Below, piece after piece: positions 32,590 through 43,273 of a stretch of DNA of 64,000 nt (the stretch's first letter is position 1; every line of letters starts with the position of its first letter). The position numbers were made by a program, and so were the translations under genes. The stretch is from assembly GCA_034717495.1 (NCBI GenBank), contig JAYELL010000091.1, positions 58,756-122,755 of the forward strand. Direction: 5' to 3'. The stretch is from Chloroflexota bacterium. Lineage in GTDB: Bacteria; Chloroflexota; Anaerolineae; JAAEKA01. Below the pieces are notes generated by a model, which saw nothing but the letters and a program-made list of their open reading frames with translations, was not told the origin of the DNA and did no database searches.

Positions 32590-34061
32590 CTTTTTCCCTG
32601 CCCATTCCTATGCTTTCGTGGCGAGCAGAATTGCTGCGCGTTGCCTATGCGGGCATGGAGATATCCTGGTTTACCCCTATCTTCCTGATCTTCGTTGAAC
32701 CCGCTCGCCAGTATCCACCCTTTTTGGTCGCTTTTCTGCTTGGCGCTCTGATGCTGGGCTTCCATTTCTGGACGGAGGCAGCCGACCACTTTCAGATCGA
32801 TTTAACGGTAGAGCGCCTTTTGATGCTGCTGGCGCTGCCTGTGTTCGTCTTGCTGGGTTGGCGCATCTTTCTCTATCCCGATCTGCCGTCAGGCGACTTC
32901 ATCTGGATCAAGGAATCGGGCTTTCAGCTGATACAGGGAGGGAACAGTACTTCGTATTGGGCGATATTGGGGACCGTGCTATTCCTATGGTGGCGAGGCC
33001 TGGCGCTCAGTCGAAGGGAGTATACGTTTGAAACGGTCTCCTTTTCGTTTCGGCTGGGGCTACTCCTGTTGATCGGTGGGACTCTCCTGTTGTCCTACCA
33101 GGTCGAATTCCAGGTTATGGCGTTCGTCTTCCCCTTCTTTTTCTTCAGCCTGATTTCCGTGGCTCTGGCGCGGCAGGAGGAAGTGGGGCAGCTAAAGGGG
33201 GATGTGGGGCAGATATTCGATCTCTATTGGCTTGCCCTGTTAGCCGGAACGGTCTTTCTCATTCTGGCGATCGGTGCCATCTTCCTGTTGGTTGCCCGGC
33301 CGGAGGGGATACAAACTGTGCGCGACCTCTGGGCACCTGTTGGTGAGGGCCTCCTGAGGTTGATCGCACGGTTTCTCTTTATCATTCTTTCACCGCTGGA
33401 GCCGCTGCTTGAATGGCTCGCAGCGTTTTTCGCTCGCGGGATCGAGGTCATGATGGATCAAGGCTTCGGCGAGACCCTTCAGAGCTTTCAAATACTCGAC
33501 GAAGCGGCTCAGGAACCTGGTGCGACACCCTATGTCCAAATCGCGTTTGATATCGTTCGCTACATCTGCGGTGGTGCGATCCTGATAGGGCTCGTCGGGA
33601 TGGGGCTTTGGCTGTTGGGCAAGGAACGGAAACGACGCCGGGAACACGCGGAGACTCATGAAAACCTCGATGCGAACCTGGGGGATGCCCTGGCCGGCCT
33701 GCTGCGCAACGCCGGCGATCGATTAAGAAGCGCGATTGGCAACGTGACACGCTTTGGCATGAGCGGTGATCTGTTGGCAGCGATCTCCGTTCGTAACATC
33801 TATGCCAATATGACACGCCTTTCCCGCGGACGGGGGTATCCGCGGCGCAAGGCCGTTACACCGTACGAATATCTGGCCGACCTGGAGATGGCGTTTCCGG
33901 AAGCGAAATCCGAAGCCAGGATCATTACCGACGCCTATGTCGGCGTCCATTACGGGGAATTCCCCTCCAGCCGGGAGGAGTTGGATGACCTGCGGGCCGC
34001 CTATAAGCGCCTGCGGGCGAGTCCCTCCCCGGACGCTGATGTTTCGCCTATTGCGCAGTGA
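32586..34061 (+). CDS. Membrane protein with C-terminal DUF4129-like domain
   Basis: A 491-residue membrane protein with about eight N-terminal helices, a further helix near 330-350 (YICGGAILIGLVGMGLWLLG), and a soluble tail that ends in a DUF4129-like segment (TPYEYLADLEMAFPEAKSEA, later YVGVHYGEFPSS). Third genes of moxR-DUF58 operons are often TgpA-like proteins with a transglutaminase domain between membrane and DUF4129 parts; I see no Cys-His-Asp transglutaminase core here, so this is a shortened form. Confidence 0.78.
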   Translation: MTFSLPIPMLSWRAELLRVAYAGMEISWFTPIFLIFVEPARQYPPFLVAFLLGALMLGFHFWTEAADHFQIDLTVERLLMLLALPVFVLLGWRIFLYPDLPSGDFIWIKESGFQLIQGGNSTSYWAILGTVLFLWWRGLALSRREYTFETVSFSFRLGLLLLIGGTLLLSYQVEFQVMAFVFPFFFFSLISVALARQEEVGQLKGDVGQIFDLYWLALLAGTVFLILAIGAIFLLVARPEGIQTVRDLWAPVGEGLLRLIARFLFIILSPLEPLLEWLAAFFARGIEVMMDQGFGETLQSFQILDEAAQEPGATPYVQIAFDIVRYICGGAILIGLVGMGLWLLGKERKRRREHAETHENLDANLGDALAGLLRNAGDRLRSAIGNVTRFGMSGDLLAAISVRNIYANMTRLSRGRGYPRRKAVTPYEYLADLEMAFPEAKSEARIITDAYVGVHYGEFPSSREELDDLRAAYKRLRASPSPDADVSPIAQ

Positions 34062-34138
34062 GCATCCTCCGCGAAGCATCCGGTTGCGGGCAGTGCAGGC
34101 AGTAGCCTCGACGCCTTTGCCTTTTTGAAGTTGCTGAC

Positions 34139-36865
34139 TTATTCGCGACCTCGGCGGCGACCCAACCACTTCGTCAGCTCGATAACGGCAAGGACGGCGA
34201 CACCGCCAAGCATACAGACGAACAGGTTGGCAATGGAGAGGGCTTGGGTGCCAAAGATTCTCTGAAGCAGGGGAACGTAAATCAGCGCCAGCTGAAGCAA
34301 TATCCCGGCCGCGACGGCGATGACCATCAACCGGTTGGAAAAAGCCCCGATGGTGAAGAGGGAATCAACGTTGGAACGGATTGCCAGCGCATTGCCCAGC
34401 TGTGCAAACACCAGCGTGGTGAAAATCATGGTCTGCCACGGACCGCTGGCGTCCTGACGCCAGAACGCGTAGCCGATTCCCAGGGAGATCAGCCCGATCA
34501 TAGTGCCAATCCAGATGATCTGGGTGCCGATGCCGCGACTGAACACGCTCTCCTGGGGTTCAAATGGGGGACGCTGCATCACACCGCGCTCCCCTTTCTC
34601 CTGGGCCAAAGCGAGGCCCGGTAAACCGTCGGTGACAAGGTTGATCCAGAGGATTTGGAGAGGCAACAAGGGAAGCGCCATTCCCAGGAATGGTCCTACC
34701 AGCATCACAAAAAGCTCACCGATATTGCTGGACAGGGTGTACTTGATGAACTTACGGATGTTGTCGTAGATAACCCGGCCTTCTTCGACGGCTGCCACAA
34801 TGGTAGCGAAGTTGTCGTCCAGCAAGACTATGTCCGAGGCCTGTTTCGAGACGTCGGTACCGGTAATGCCCATGGCAACCCCGATATCGGCCCGTTTCAG
34901 AGCCGGTGCATCGTTAACCCCGTCGCCCGTCATGGCGGCGATTTCCCCATTTTGTTGCAGAGCCTGAACGATGTTCAGCTTGTGTTCCGGAGCGACTCGG
35001 GCATACACAGAAACATCGTCAACCACTTTCTGCAGGTCTTCGACCGACATATGGTCCAGTTCCTGGCCGGTCAGAACGTCGCCATTGTCGGTGATGTTCA
35101 GGTCCCTGGCGATCTGCAGCGCCGTCAGAGGATGGTCACCTGTGATCATGACAGGACGAATGCCTGCCTCCCGTGCCACAGCGACCGCTTCCCGCACTTC
35201 TGGCCTGGGTGGGTCCATCATGGCGACCAGGCCGACGAAAACCATGTCGTTTTCCAGTTCCGTGGGATCTGTCGGAGGCTCTTCCCTGTCGCAGAATCGA
35301 AAGGCGACGCCCAGGACACGTTGACCCTGTTGGGCCAGCCGTGCATTGGACGACAAGATTCGCTCTCTCATCTCGTTGTCCATCGGCACGATCTCGTTGT
35401 CCACCAGCACTTTGGTCGAGATGGGAAGCATGGTGTCCACGCCTCCCTTGGTCATCAGGACGGAAGGTGAATCCCGCCAGGGCACATCGGACTGTTTGAC
35501 CAGGGGGCTCATCTGGTGGACTGTGGTCATTCGCTTGCGTTCTGAGGAAAAGGGCACCTCGCCAACACGGGGCCATTCTTTCTCCAGTTCGGCCTTTTCA
35601 AAGCCCAGTTGGTGGGCAGCCAAAACCAGAGCGGCCTCAGTGGGATCGCCGATTGCAACGACGCCGCCACTGTCATCAGATTCCAGGAGGGCGTCGTTGC
35701 ACAGAGCGCCAGCGCGAACGAGTACGCTCAGGGCGGTAAGCTCAGGAGAGGATTCGGGGCTGATCAGGTGGGCCTGGAGCAGGTCCTCCCGTTGTTCTAC
35801 CATCGTTTCGATGGTCTTTGTGTTGCCGGCAGTGTCCAGAATCGTCACCGTCATGAGGTTTTCGGTGAGGGTGCCGGTCTTGTCGGAGCAGATGACGGTA
35901 ACCGAGCCCAGGGTCTCCACCGAAGGGAGGTTCCTGATGAGCGCCTGTCGCTTGAGGAGTCTTTGTGAACCGAGGGCCAGCGTGATGGTAACCACGGCAG
36001 GCAGGCTTTCTGGTATGGCTGCCACCGCGAGGCTGACGGCGGTCAGGAAGAGAGTTTCAAGATCTTCACCGCGCAGTATTCCGAGGACGACGACCACAGC
36101 GACAATGCCCAGAGCGGCCCAGGCAAGGGTCTTGCCCAGGTCAGCCAACCGGCGTTGAAGGGGCGTCATCTCTTCCTCGACTCCCTGGATCAGGTCGGCA
36201 ATCTTGCCCAACTCTGTATTCATACCGGTGGCGGTGACAGCAGCGGTTCCCCGCCCGTAGGAAATCACCGTGCCCATGAAGAGCATGTCCGTCCGGTCAC
36301 CCAAGGGTGGATTATCACCAGAGGGAACGGTCACCACCTTTTCGACGGGCTCCGATTCGCCGGTTAGCGTCGCTTCTTCGACTTTCAGGTTGACGCTCTC
36401 AATCACTCGGGCGTCGGCTGGCACAATATTGCCTGCCTCCACAAGAAGGATGTCACCAGGCACCAGTTGGGTAGACAAGACCTCGCGAATATGACCGTTG
36501 CGCCGGACACGGACAGTGGGGACCGACATCTTTTTCAGGGCGGCCATCGCCTCTTCCGCCTTGCGTTCCTGGGTATATCCGAGGATGGCATTGAGCAAGA
36601 CGATCGCCAGGATGACCACCACTTCCAGCCACTCGCCGAGTAACCCGGACACCAGCGCGGCGACCATCAGAACAATGACCATGACCTCCTTGAACTGGTC
36701 CAGGAAAATGCGCCAGGATTCCTTGGTTTTCCCTTCCACCAACTCATTTGGGCCATATTGTTCGAGACGGCGCCTGGCTTCCGCGTCGGTCAACCCCTTT
36801 TCAACATCTGTTTCCAGCTGTTGAACAGTCTCATCTGCCGTTAGTTTATACCACTGTGTCGACAC
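34139..36865 (-). CDS. P-type cation ATPase (Ca2+-transporting type)
   Basis: A 908-residue P2-type ATPase. In order: N-terminal cation ATPase domain (LETDVEKGLTDAEARRRLEQ), TGES at 168-171 (actuator), PESLP at 285-289 in the membrane cation site, the phosphorylated aspartate D328 in SDKTGTLTE, GDGVNDAPALK in the P-domain, and a C-terminal six-helix block. It matches bacterial SERCA/PMR1-like pumps that export Ca2+ (or Mn2+). The frame is open upstream to 37105, but GTG 36865 gives the normal N-terminus and has AGGAGG 12 bases upstream. Confidence 0.92.
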   Translation of the reverse strand: MSTQWYKLTADETVQQLETDVEKGLTDAEARRRLEQYGPNELVEGKTKESWRIFLDQFKEVMVIVLMVAALVSGLLGEWLEVVVILAIVLLNAILGYTQERKAEEAMAALKKMSVPTVRVRRNGHIREVLSTQLVPGDILLVEAGNIVPADARVIESVNLKVEEATLTGESEPVEKVVTVPSGDNPPLGDRTDMLFMGTVISYGRGTAAVTATGMNTELGKIADLIQGVEEEMTPLQRRLADLGKTLAWAALGIVAVVVVLGILRGEDLETLFLTAVSLAVAAIPESLPAVVTITLALGSQRLLKRQALIRNLPSVETLGSVTVICSDKTGTLTENLMTVTILDTAGNTKTIETMVEQREDLLQAHLISPESSPELTALSVLVRAGALCNDALLESDDSGGVVAIGDPTEAALVLAAHQLGFEKAELEKEWPRVGEVPFSSERKRMTTVHQMSPLVKQSDVPWRDSPSVLMTKGGVDTMLPISTKVLVDNEIVPMDNEMRERILSSNARLAQQGQRVLGVAFRFCDREEPPTDPTELENDMVFVGLVAMMDPPRPEVREAVAVAREAGIRPVMITGDHPLTALQIARDLNITDNGDVLTGQELDHMSVEDLQKVVDDVSVYARVAPEHKLNIVQALQQNGEIAAMTGDGVNDAPALKRADIGVAMGITGTDVSKQASDIVLLDDNFATIVAAVEEGRVIYDNIRKFIKYTLSSNIGELFVMLVGPFLGMALPLLPLQILWINLVTDGLPGLALAQEKGERGVMQRPPFEPQESVFSRGIGTQIIWIGTMIGLISLGIGYAFWRQDASGPWQTMIFTTLVFAQLGNALAIRSNVDSLFTIGAFSNRLMVIAVAAGILLQLALIYVPLLQRIFGTQALSIANLFVCMLGGVAVLAVIELTKWLGRRRGRE

Positions 36866-37088
36866 AGTTTGGTTTGTCCTCCTGATCGCTGCTCGGGTTG
36901 ACGAAACGCATGTCGTCGTTTCCCATTGGGCAGCATTGCTTTGATGATCTGTCGTGGAGCGATCGGTCTTTCCGTCGCTGCTCAGGCAGCTGAAATGTTG
37001 CACCGCAGCCAAGATTGCTATCTGAAAAGCGCAGAAATCATACCGCAGAATCAAGAGATATGCAATGTCGCTTCCATGGCACCGCCGA

Positions 37089-37117
37089 TTGACTCCCCTT
37101 CCCATCTATGCTACTAT
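37089..37117 (+). promoter_or_regulatory. Predicted pyrG promoter
   Basis: TTGACT (37089-37094), a 17-base spacer and TACTAT (37112-37117) form a plausible promoter. It lies in the 463-base divergent gap between the P-ATPase and pyrG. The rest of that gap (36866-37088) shows no gene; on the minus strand only the P-ATPase ribosome site is recognisable. Confidence 0.5.
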
Positions 37118-37121
37118 GCAG

Positions 37122-37145
37122 TCCCGTGTTGTGCGGGATTTTTTA
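37122..37145 (+). terminator. Hairpin plus T-run at the 5' end of the pyrG leader
   Basis: TCCCG pairs with CGGGA across a 7-base loop (37122-37138), followed by TTTTTT. It faces pyrG and nothing on the plus strand upstream needs a terminator. It may be an attenuator or 5' hairpin of the pyrG transcript. pyrG is controlled by leader attenuation in Firmicutes, but here the hairpin lies at the predicted +1, which does not fit that model exactly. Confidence 0.45.
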
Positions 37146-37244
37146 TTGCCACCAGTCAACCCATCAGGTCAGGGCGTACCTGGCTCGGAGCCCAGTTTCG
37201 AATTCGAGCCGCTACGGTGGCGGCGAAGGCACGGCAGCTTCTGA

Positions 37245-38990
<1,746 letters not shown>

Positions 38991-39079
38991 AGCGGGGGAG
39001 GGGCATGGGATTGCTGCCAGTGTCAAAGATGATGGTTACGCGAAACCGACTCGTGGTTGCTGGCAATCTTGATTAGCTG

Positions 39080-39088
39080 TGGTATAAT
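39080..39088 (+). promoter_or_regulatory. Extended -10 promoter for yebC-ruvC
   Basis: TGGTATAAT at 39080-39088 is a perfect extended -10 element. The -35 region is weak (TGGCAA at 39061-39066, 16-base spacer). It lies about 107 bases before the yebC start, in a 204-base gap with no other feature. Confidence 0.5.
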
Positions 39089-39194
39089 TTTAGGACAATT
39101 ACCGGCTGCGATTGCACCGTGTGGGGCGCTTGAGGCCACCGGATGCCAATGTCCGCGGTGGGTCGATGATGCAGCTTGTAGGAGGTGAGTGACG

Positions 39195-39941
39195 ATGTCA
39201 GGTCATTCAAAATGGTCAACGATCAAAAGAAAAAAGGGTGTAAACGACGCCAGACGGGGCGCTATTTTCACCAAGATGGCGCGGGAGATCCAGGTAGCGG
39301 CCCGTGATGGCGCCGATCCGGAGTTCAATTTCCGATTGCGCCTGATTGTCGACAAGGCTAAAGCTGCCAACATGCCCAAGGACAATATCGCCCGGGCAAT
39401 TCGGCGGGGTGCCGGTCTTGAAAAGGGTGCCGAACTCGAGGAGATAACCTATGAGGGTTATGGTCCTGGCGGCGTGGCGTTGTTTTTGGAAGTATTGACC
39501 GATAATCGCAATCGGGCGATCGCCGAAATCCGTTATGTGCTCAACCGTGGCAACGGCACCCTGGGCGAGGGTGGTTCTGTTTCCTGGCAGTTCGAGTCGA
39601 GAGGGTATATTGCCCTACCTATGGGCGGACACGAGCAGGACGATGTCTTTATGGTGGCTTTGGAGGCAGGGGCCGACGATGTGGAGTTCAGCGATAGCAT
39701 TGCCGAAGTCTATACCGAACCCGCCGATCTGAAGAGGGTGCAGGATGCCTTTGAGGCTGAAGGGTTCGAGGTCGATACGGCGGAGTTGACCAAGACTCCC
39801 AAGACGCCGCTGAGCCTGGACGAAAAGACAACACGTGCTGCCATGGCCCTGATCGAAAGCCTGGAAGATCTGGAGGATGTCACCAACGTCTACTCCAACC
39901 TCGATATTTCCGATGAAATCCTAGCAGATCTGGCTGTTTGA
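39195..39941 (+). CDS. YebC/PmpR-family protein
   Basis: A 248-residue YebC/PmpR/TACO1 family protein beginning MSGHSKWSTIKRKKG, the family's invariant N-terminus, and containing GYGPGGVALFLEVLTDNRNR and GGSVSWQFE. Members bind DNA or the ribosome; recent work links them to relief of polyproline stalling, a task shared with EF-P encoded at 6669. GGAGGTGAG precedes the start. yebC next to ruvC is a conserved bacterial arrangement. Confidence 0.95.
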   Translation: MSGHSKWSTIKRKKGVNDARRGAIFTKMAREIQVAARDGADPEFNFRLRLIVDKAKAANMPKDNIARAIRRGAGLEKGAELEEITYEGYGPGGVALFLEVLTDNRNRAIAEIRYVLNRGNGTLGEGGSVSWQFESRGYIALPMGGHEQDDVFMVALEAGADDVEFSDSIAEVYTEPADLKRVQDAFEAEGFEVDTAELTKTPKTPLSLDEKTTRAAMALIESLEDLEDVTNVYSNLDISDEILADLAV

Positions 39942-39972
39942 CAATCGATGGCTGGAGAGATCGGAGCGACGC

Positions 39973-40464
39973 TTGCTGGTACTGGGGATCGATCCTGGCA
40001 CAGCGATAACCGGTTATGGTTTTGTTGCTCAGGATATTGATCTTGAGCTTGTGGAGTGTGGTGTAGTTACTACCAAGGCGAACACCCCGCTTCAGGACCG
40101 GCTATTGATCATCCATCGTGAGTTAAGCACTTTGATTGAGCGTTATCGCCCCGAATCTGTGGCGGTGGAAGAATTGTTTTTCAGCAAGAATGTGCGTACC
40201 GCGATGAGCGTTGGTCACGCACGAGGTGTTGTGCTGCTGGCGGCAGCCCAGGCCGGCTTACCCGTCCATCATTACAAACCAAGCGAAGTGAAGTTGGCCG
40301 TGGCTGGCTATGGTGGGGCAGACAAGCAGCAAGTGCAGGAAATGGTTCGTCTGTTGCTTGGCCTCGACGAGATTCTCAAACCGGATGATGCAGCCGATGC
40401 GGCAGCTGTAGCCATCTGCCATCTTCATTCCTTCCGACTACGTCAATTGGAAGCGGGTCTATAA
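39973..40464 (+). CDS. ruvC: Crossover junction endodeoxyribonuclease RuvC
   Basis: A 163-residue Holliday-junction resolvase. The four acidic residues are present: D7 in LGIDPGT, E66 in VAVEELFF, and D139 and D142 in KPDDAADAAAVA. The start is TTG 39973 (LLVLGIDPG read as M), 31 bases after yebC. RuvC nicks four-way junctions made by RecA, working with RuvAB. Confidence 0.95.
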   Translation: MLVLGIDPGTAITGYGFVAQDIDLELVECGVVTTKANTPLQDRLLIIHRELSTLIERYRPESVAVEELFFSKNVRTAMSVGHARGVVLLAAAQAGLPVHHYKPSEVKLAVAGYGGADKQQVQEMVRLLLGLDEILKPDDAADAAAVAICHLHSFRLRQLEAGL

Positions 40465-40523
40465 GCTATCGCTCGTTACATGTTCTGATAAACGCTGTCA
40501 TTCTCTGTTGAGGTACTCTTTCC

Positions 40524-41225
40524 ATGCCGTTGCCGAGTGCACGGATACTAATCGCCGAAGATGAAGCGCCGCTGCGCAACCTGGTTCGCATGTCGTTGGA
40601 AGCCGCCGGTCATTACGTCACCGCGGTCGGCGATGGCGATGAGGCCCTTTCCTGTTTTCTGAGCGAACCGTACGATCTGGTTATCCTCGACGTGATGATG
40701 CCGAAGGTGGACGGGTTCACCGTCTGTGAGGAAATCAGAAAACGTTCCGATGTTCCCGTCATGATGCTGACAGCCCTGGGTGGTACCGACGATCTTGTGA
40801 GGGGATTTGAACTGGGGGCCGACGATTACATTGCCAAGCCATTCACTTTCAAGGAGGTCCAGGCACGGATATTTGCTATCCTTCGCCGCATGCAGTGGGT
40901 CGAGGAAAAACGCAGCCCGGTCTTGCTTGCTATCGGGCAGGTTAGTATCGATGCCGATGCGCACGAAGTGACCGTGGATGGGGAACAGGTACACTTGACT
41001 CCCATTGAATTCAAACTGTTGTATACTTTGATGAGCAATGCAGGAAAAGCCCTGAACAAAAAGGATCTTTTTGTGACCGTTTGGGGATACCAGTTTATTG
41101 GCGGTACCAACCTGATAGAGGTCACTATTCGGCGACTTCGGGAGAAGATCGAAGAAGACCCTTCCAAACCGCACCATATTCAAACCATTCGGGGCACGGG
41201 TTACCGCTTCAGAAGCCCCGATTAA
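40524..41225 (+). CDS. OmpR/PhoB-family response regulator (orphan)
   Basis: A 233-residue two-domain regulator. The receiver domain has the acidic pocket AEDE (11-14), the phosphoacceptor D56 in LVILDVMMP and K105 in AKPFTF. The C-terminal winged helix includes LTPIEFKLLYTLMSNAGKAL and GTGYRFRSPD at the end. It sits between ruvC and ruvA, and no histidine kinase gene is nearby, so it is an orphan in this window. Confidence 0.94.
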   Translation: MPLPSARILIAEDEAPLRNLVRMSLEAAGHYVTAVGDGDEALSCFLSEPYDLVILDVMMPKVDGFTVCEEIRKRSDVPVMMLTALGGTDDLVRGFELGADDYIAKPFTFKEVQARIFAILRRMQWVEEKRSPVLLAIGQVSIDADAHEVTVDGEQVHLTPIEFKLLYTLMSNAGKALNKKDLFVTVWGYQFIGGTNLIEVTIRRLREKIEEDPSKPHHIQTIRGTGYRFRSPD

Positions 41226-41264
41226 CAGGCTCTCTTGAGGGCTAAACGTTGCTGAGGTCAGGAA

Positions 41265-41840
41265 ATGATTGCCAGTGTCGATGGTAGGGTACTTGCTCTT
41301 GATGAGGATTCTCTGGTCGTCGGGCTCGGCGGTCTGGGCGTGCGAGTCCGTGTCCCGGTGGATGTCCTGGCTTCTGTTCGTCCTGGCGATGAAGTGCTAT
41401 TGTTGACTCACCTTCACGTTCGGGAGCAGGAGCTTTCCCTCTATGGTTTTGCAGAACGGCCCGATCTGATCCTGTTCCAACAACTGCTGGGTGTTTCCGG
41501 GGTCGGCCCCAAGCTGGCGTTGACAACACTTTCTTCCATGCCTGCCGATTCCCTACGCCTCGCCATCGGCCAGGGACAGGCAGATATTGTGGCCCGTGTT
41601 CCCGGAATCGGAAAAAAGACAGCTCAAAAGATCGTGTTGGAACTCAAGGACAAGGTGGGAGCCTGGGAAGATACGCCGCCTGAACTGGCTGCGTTGAGCG
41701 AGGCAGATGCAGAAGTAATCGACGCCTTAACCGCTCTTGGTTACAGCGTGGTGGAGGCTCAGCGGGCTGTTCAGGGCCTGCCACAGGATGTCACCGACGT
41801 GGAGGAGCGACTCCGTCTGGCGCTTCTCAGTTTTGGGTAG
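41265..41840 (+). CDS. ruvA: Holliday junction helicase subunit RuvA
   Basis: A 191-residue RuvA. The N-terminal OB fold (MIASVDGRVLALDEDSLVV), the helix-hairpin-helix pair (SGVGPKLALTTLSSM and VPGIGKKTAQKIVLELKDK) and the C-terminal RuvB-binding domain (ALTALGYSVVEAQRAV) are all present. RuvA tetramers hold the junction for RuvB-driven migration. ruvB is not in this window; downstream is the SAM riboswitch. Confidence 0.96.
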   Translation: MIASVDGRVLALDEDSLVVGLGGLGVRVRVPVDVLASVRPGDEVLLLTHLHVREQELSLYGFAERPDLILFQQLLGVSGVGPKLALTTLSSMPADSLRLAIGQGQADIVARVPGIGKKTAQKIVLELKDKVGAWEDTPPELAALSEADAEVIDALTALGYSVVEAQRAVQGLPQDVTDVEERLRLALLSFG

Positions 41841-41864
41841 AGGGTCTTTTTCTACCGGGGATTT

Positions 41865-41893
41865 TTGACAAATTCCATCCTTTGTGTTACATT
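41865..41893 (+). promoter_or_regulatory. Promoter of the SAM-riboswitch operon
   Basis: TTGACA (41865-41870), a 17-base spacer and TACATT (41888-41893) give a predicted start near 41900, about 25 bases before the riboswitch aptamer. It lies 24 bases past the ruvA stop. Confidence 0.65.
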
Positions 41894-41923
41894 GCCCGCC
41901 GCGAAAAACTGAAGATACTGAAG

Positions 41924-42105
41924 ACTCTTATTCAGAGGGGGTGAGGGACCGGCCCTATGACCCCCCGGCAACCGGATCTGTCGTTATTTTCCTGTCTATC
42001 CAAAGGTCTGAGCGACGACTCCGATAATGGTAGACTGTCGCTTTGCGACAGCCACGGTGCCAATTCCGGCAGATGGTTTGCATTACCCATCTGGAAGATG
42101 AGAGG
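41924..42105 (+). promoter_or_regulatory. SAM-I (S-box) riboswitch
   Basis: The conserved SAM-I core is plain: CTCTTAT then CAGAG (P1/P2), GTGAGGGACCGGCCCTATGA, CCCGGCAACC, then GGTGCCAATTCC of the P3 side and GATGAGAG closing P1 with CTCTTAT. P4 pairs CAGATGG (42070-42076) with CCATCTG (42087-42093), and an expanded P3 carries the hairpin TGTCGC/GCGACA. Binding of SAM should favour the terminator at 42120. It controls the methyltransferase-PfkB-GNAT-ahcY-metK operon. Confidence 0.93.
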
Positions 42106-42119
42106 GACGACCTGAACGG

Positions 42120-42145
42120 CGCGCTCCTCGGAGCGTGTTTTTTTT
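42120..42145 (+). terminator. Expression-platform terminator of the SAM-I riboswitch
   Basis: CGCGCTCC pairs with GGAGCGTG (one G-T pair) around a very tight loop, followed by eight T residues (42138-42145). It starts 15 bases after the aptamer, the position expected for a riboswitch-controlled intrinsic terminator. I could not define the competing antiterminator by eye. Confidence 0.8.
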
Positions 42146-42204
42146 CGTTTCGCAGGAAGAGGTTATTTGATCCTTGTTTGAGCATTTTTGGACATTGAAG
42201 TACC

Positions 42205-43209
42205 ATGGCGTTGCGCCGGGAACAGGATTTCATGACAGCAATGTTGGGCGAAAAGAACCAAAAAGTGCCAAGCGACACCATCTTCTGCGCCGACGCGCGG
42301 CAGATGGCACACCTGCCCGATTCGTGCGTGCATTTGGTTGTGACCTCGCCACCCTATAATATCAACAAGACCTACACCGATCATCAGGACAATCTGCCGC
42401 TGGACGAATATCTGGAGTTTCTGAACGAGGTTTGGCGCGAGTGCTACAGGGTGTTGGTGCCAGGCGGACGCCTCTGCATCAACGTGGCCAATACCAACCG
42501 GAAGCCCTACCTGCCGCTCAACGCACTTATCACCAGTGAGCTCTTGCGGATGGCACGCGAGGAAGGCCTCAACTGGCTTATGCGGGGTGAAATCCTCTGG
42601 GATAAGGGTGCCAGCGCTGGAGTCAGCACCGCCTGGGGCAGTTTTGCCAGATCCTCCGACCCGGTTCTGAGAGATGTCCACGAGTACATCATGGTTTTCT
42701 CCAAGGAAAGCTTCAAACTTGCGGACGGCGGTAAATCTGGAATTCGCGGCGGGCAATTTGTCGACTGGACCCGAAGCATCTGGCGTCCGGAGGAGATGAT
42801 GAGGTCTCACGATGGCGGTGACCGGGGATCTGGACTTGAGGAGTTGCAGCAGAAGCTGGCAGGCAAGCTCAAGGATGCTCGTCGCCGGCAAAAGGACGAC
42901 AGCTGGATTGCCGAATCGATGGCCCGGGCAGCATGGCAGTACTTCAGCCATCCGGGCGATACCGTCTGGGCGATGACTACCGAGTCAGGCGGCGATCATC
43001 CGGCGCCCTTTCCTGTGGAATTGCCTCGCCGGCTCATTTTGCTATACACCAGTGCGGGCGATCTGGTGCTGGACCCCTTCATGGGTGCCGGGTCGACGGC
43101 CGTGGCAGCGATTGGCACGGGCAGGCATTATGTGGGATATGACCTGTCACAGAGCTATTGCGATATGGCCAATGAGCGGGTAAAACGGGCATCGAACAAT
43201 CAATCCTGA
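42205..43209 (+). CDS. Site-specific DNA methyltransferase (N4-cytosine/N6-adenine, beta class)
   Basis: A 334-residue SAM-dependent DNA methyltransferase. The catalytic motif IV is TSPPYN (47-52), which favours N4-cytosine but does not exclude N6-adenine; the SAM-binding motif I, LDPFMGAGSTAVAA, lies near residue 290, so the order is beta class. The middle part (about 195-235) is the likely target-recognition region. No restriction gene is adjacent, so it is an orphan enzyme. ATG 42205 or ATG 42232 may be the start. It is the first gene after the SAM riboswitch. Confidence 0.88.
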   Translation: MALRREQDFMTAMLGEKNQKVPSDTIFCADARQMAHLPDSCVHLVVTSPPYNINKTYTDHQDNLPLDEYLEFLNEVWRECYRVLVPGGRLCINVANTNRKPYLPLNALITSELLRMAREEGLNWLMRGEILWDKGASAGVSTAWGSFARSSDPVLRDVHEYIMVFSKESFKLADGGKSGIRGGQFVDWTRSIWRPEEMMRSHDGGDRGSGLEELQQKLAGKLKDARRRQKDDSWIAESMARAAWQYFSHPGDTVWAMTTESGGDHPAPFPVELPRRLILLYTSAGDLVLDPFMGAGSTAVAAIGTGRHYVGYDLSQSYCDMANERVKRASNNQS

Positions 43210-43273
43210 TGATGACGATCAAGCATTGTCAGCCAGGCATTCGCCAATTCACTGACTGTTTTGGATTATCCCT

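Noticed and set aside
34655..35470. A 271-codon plus-strand open frame opposite the P-type ATPase
   Set aside because: It is fully antisense to the catalytic region of the ATPase and has no family motifs.
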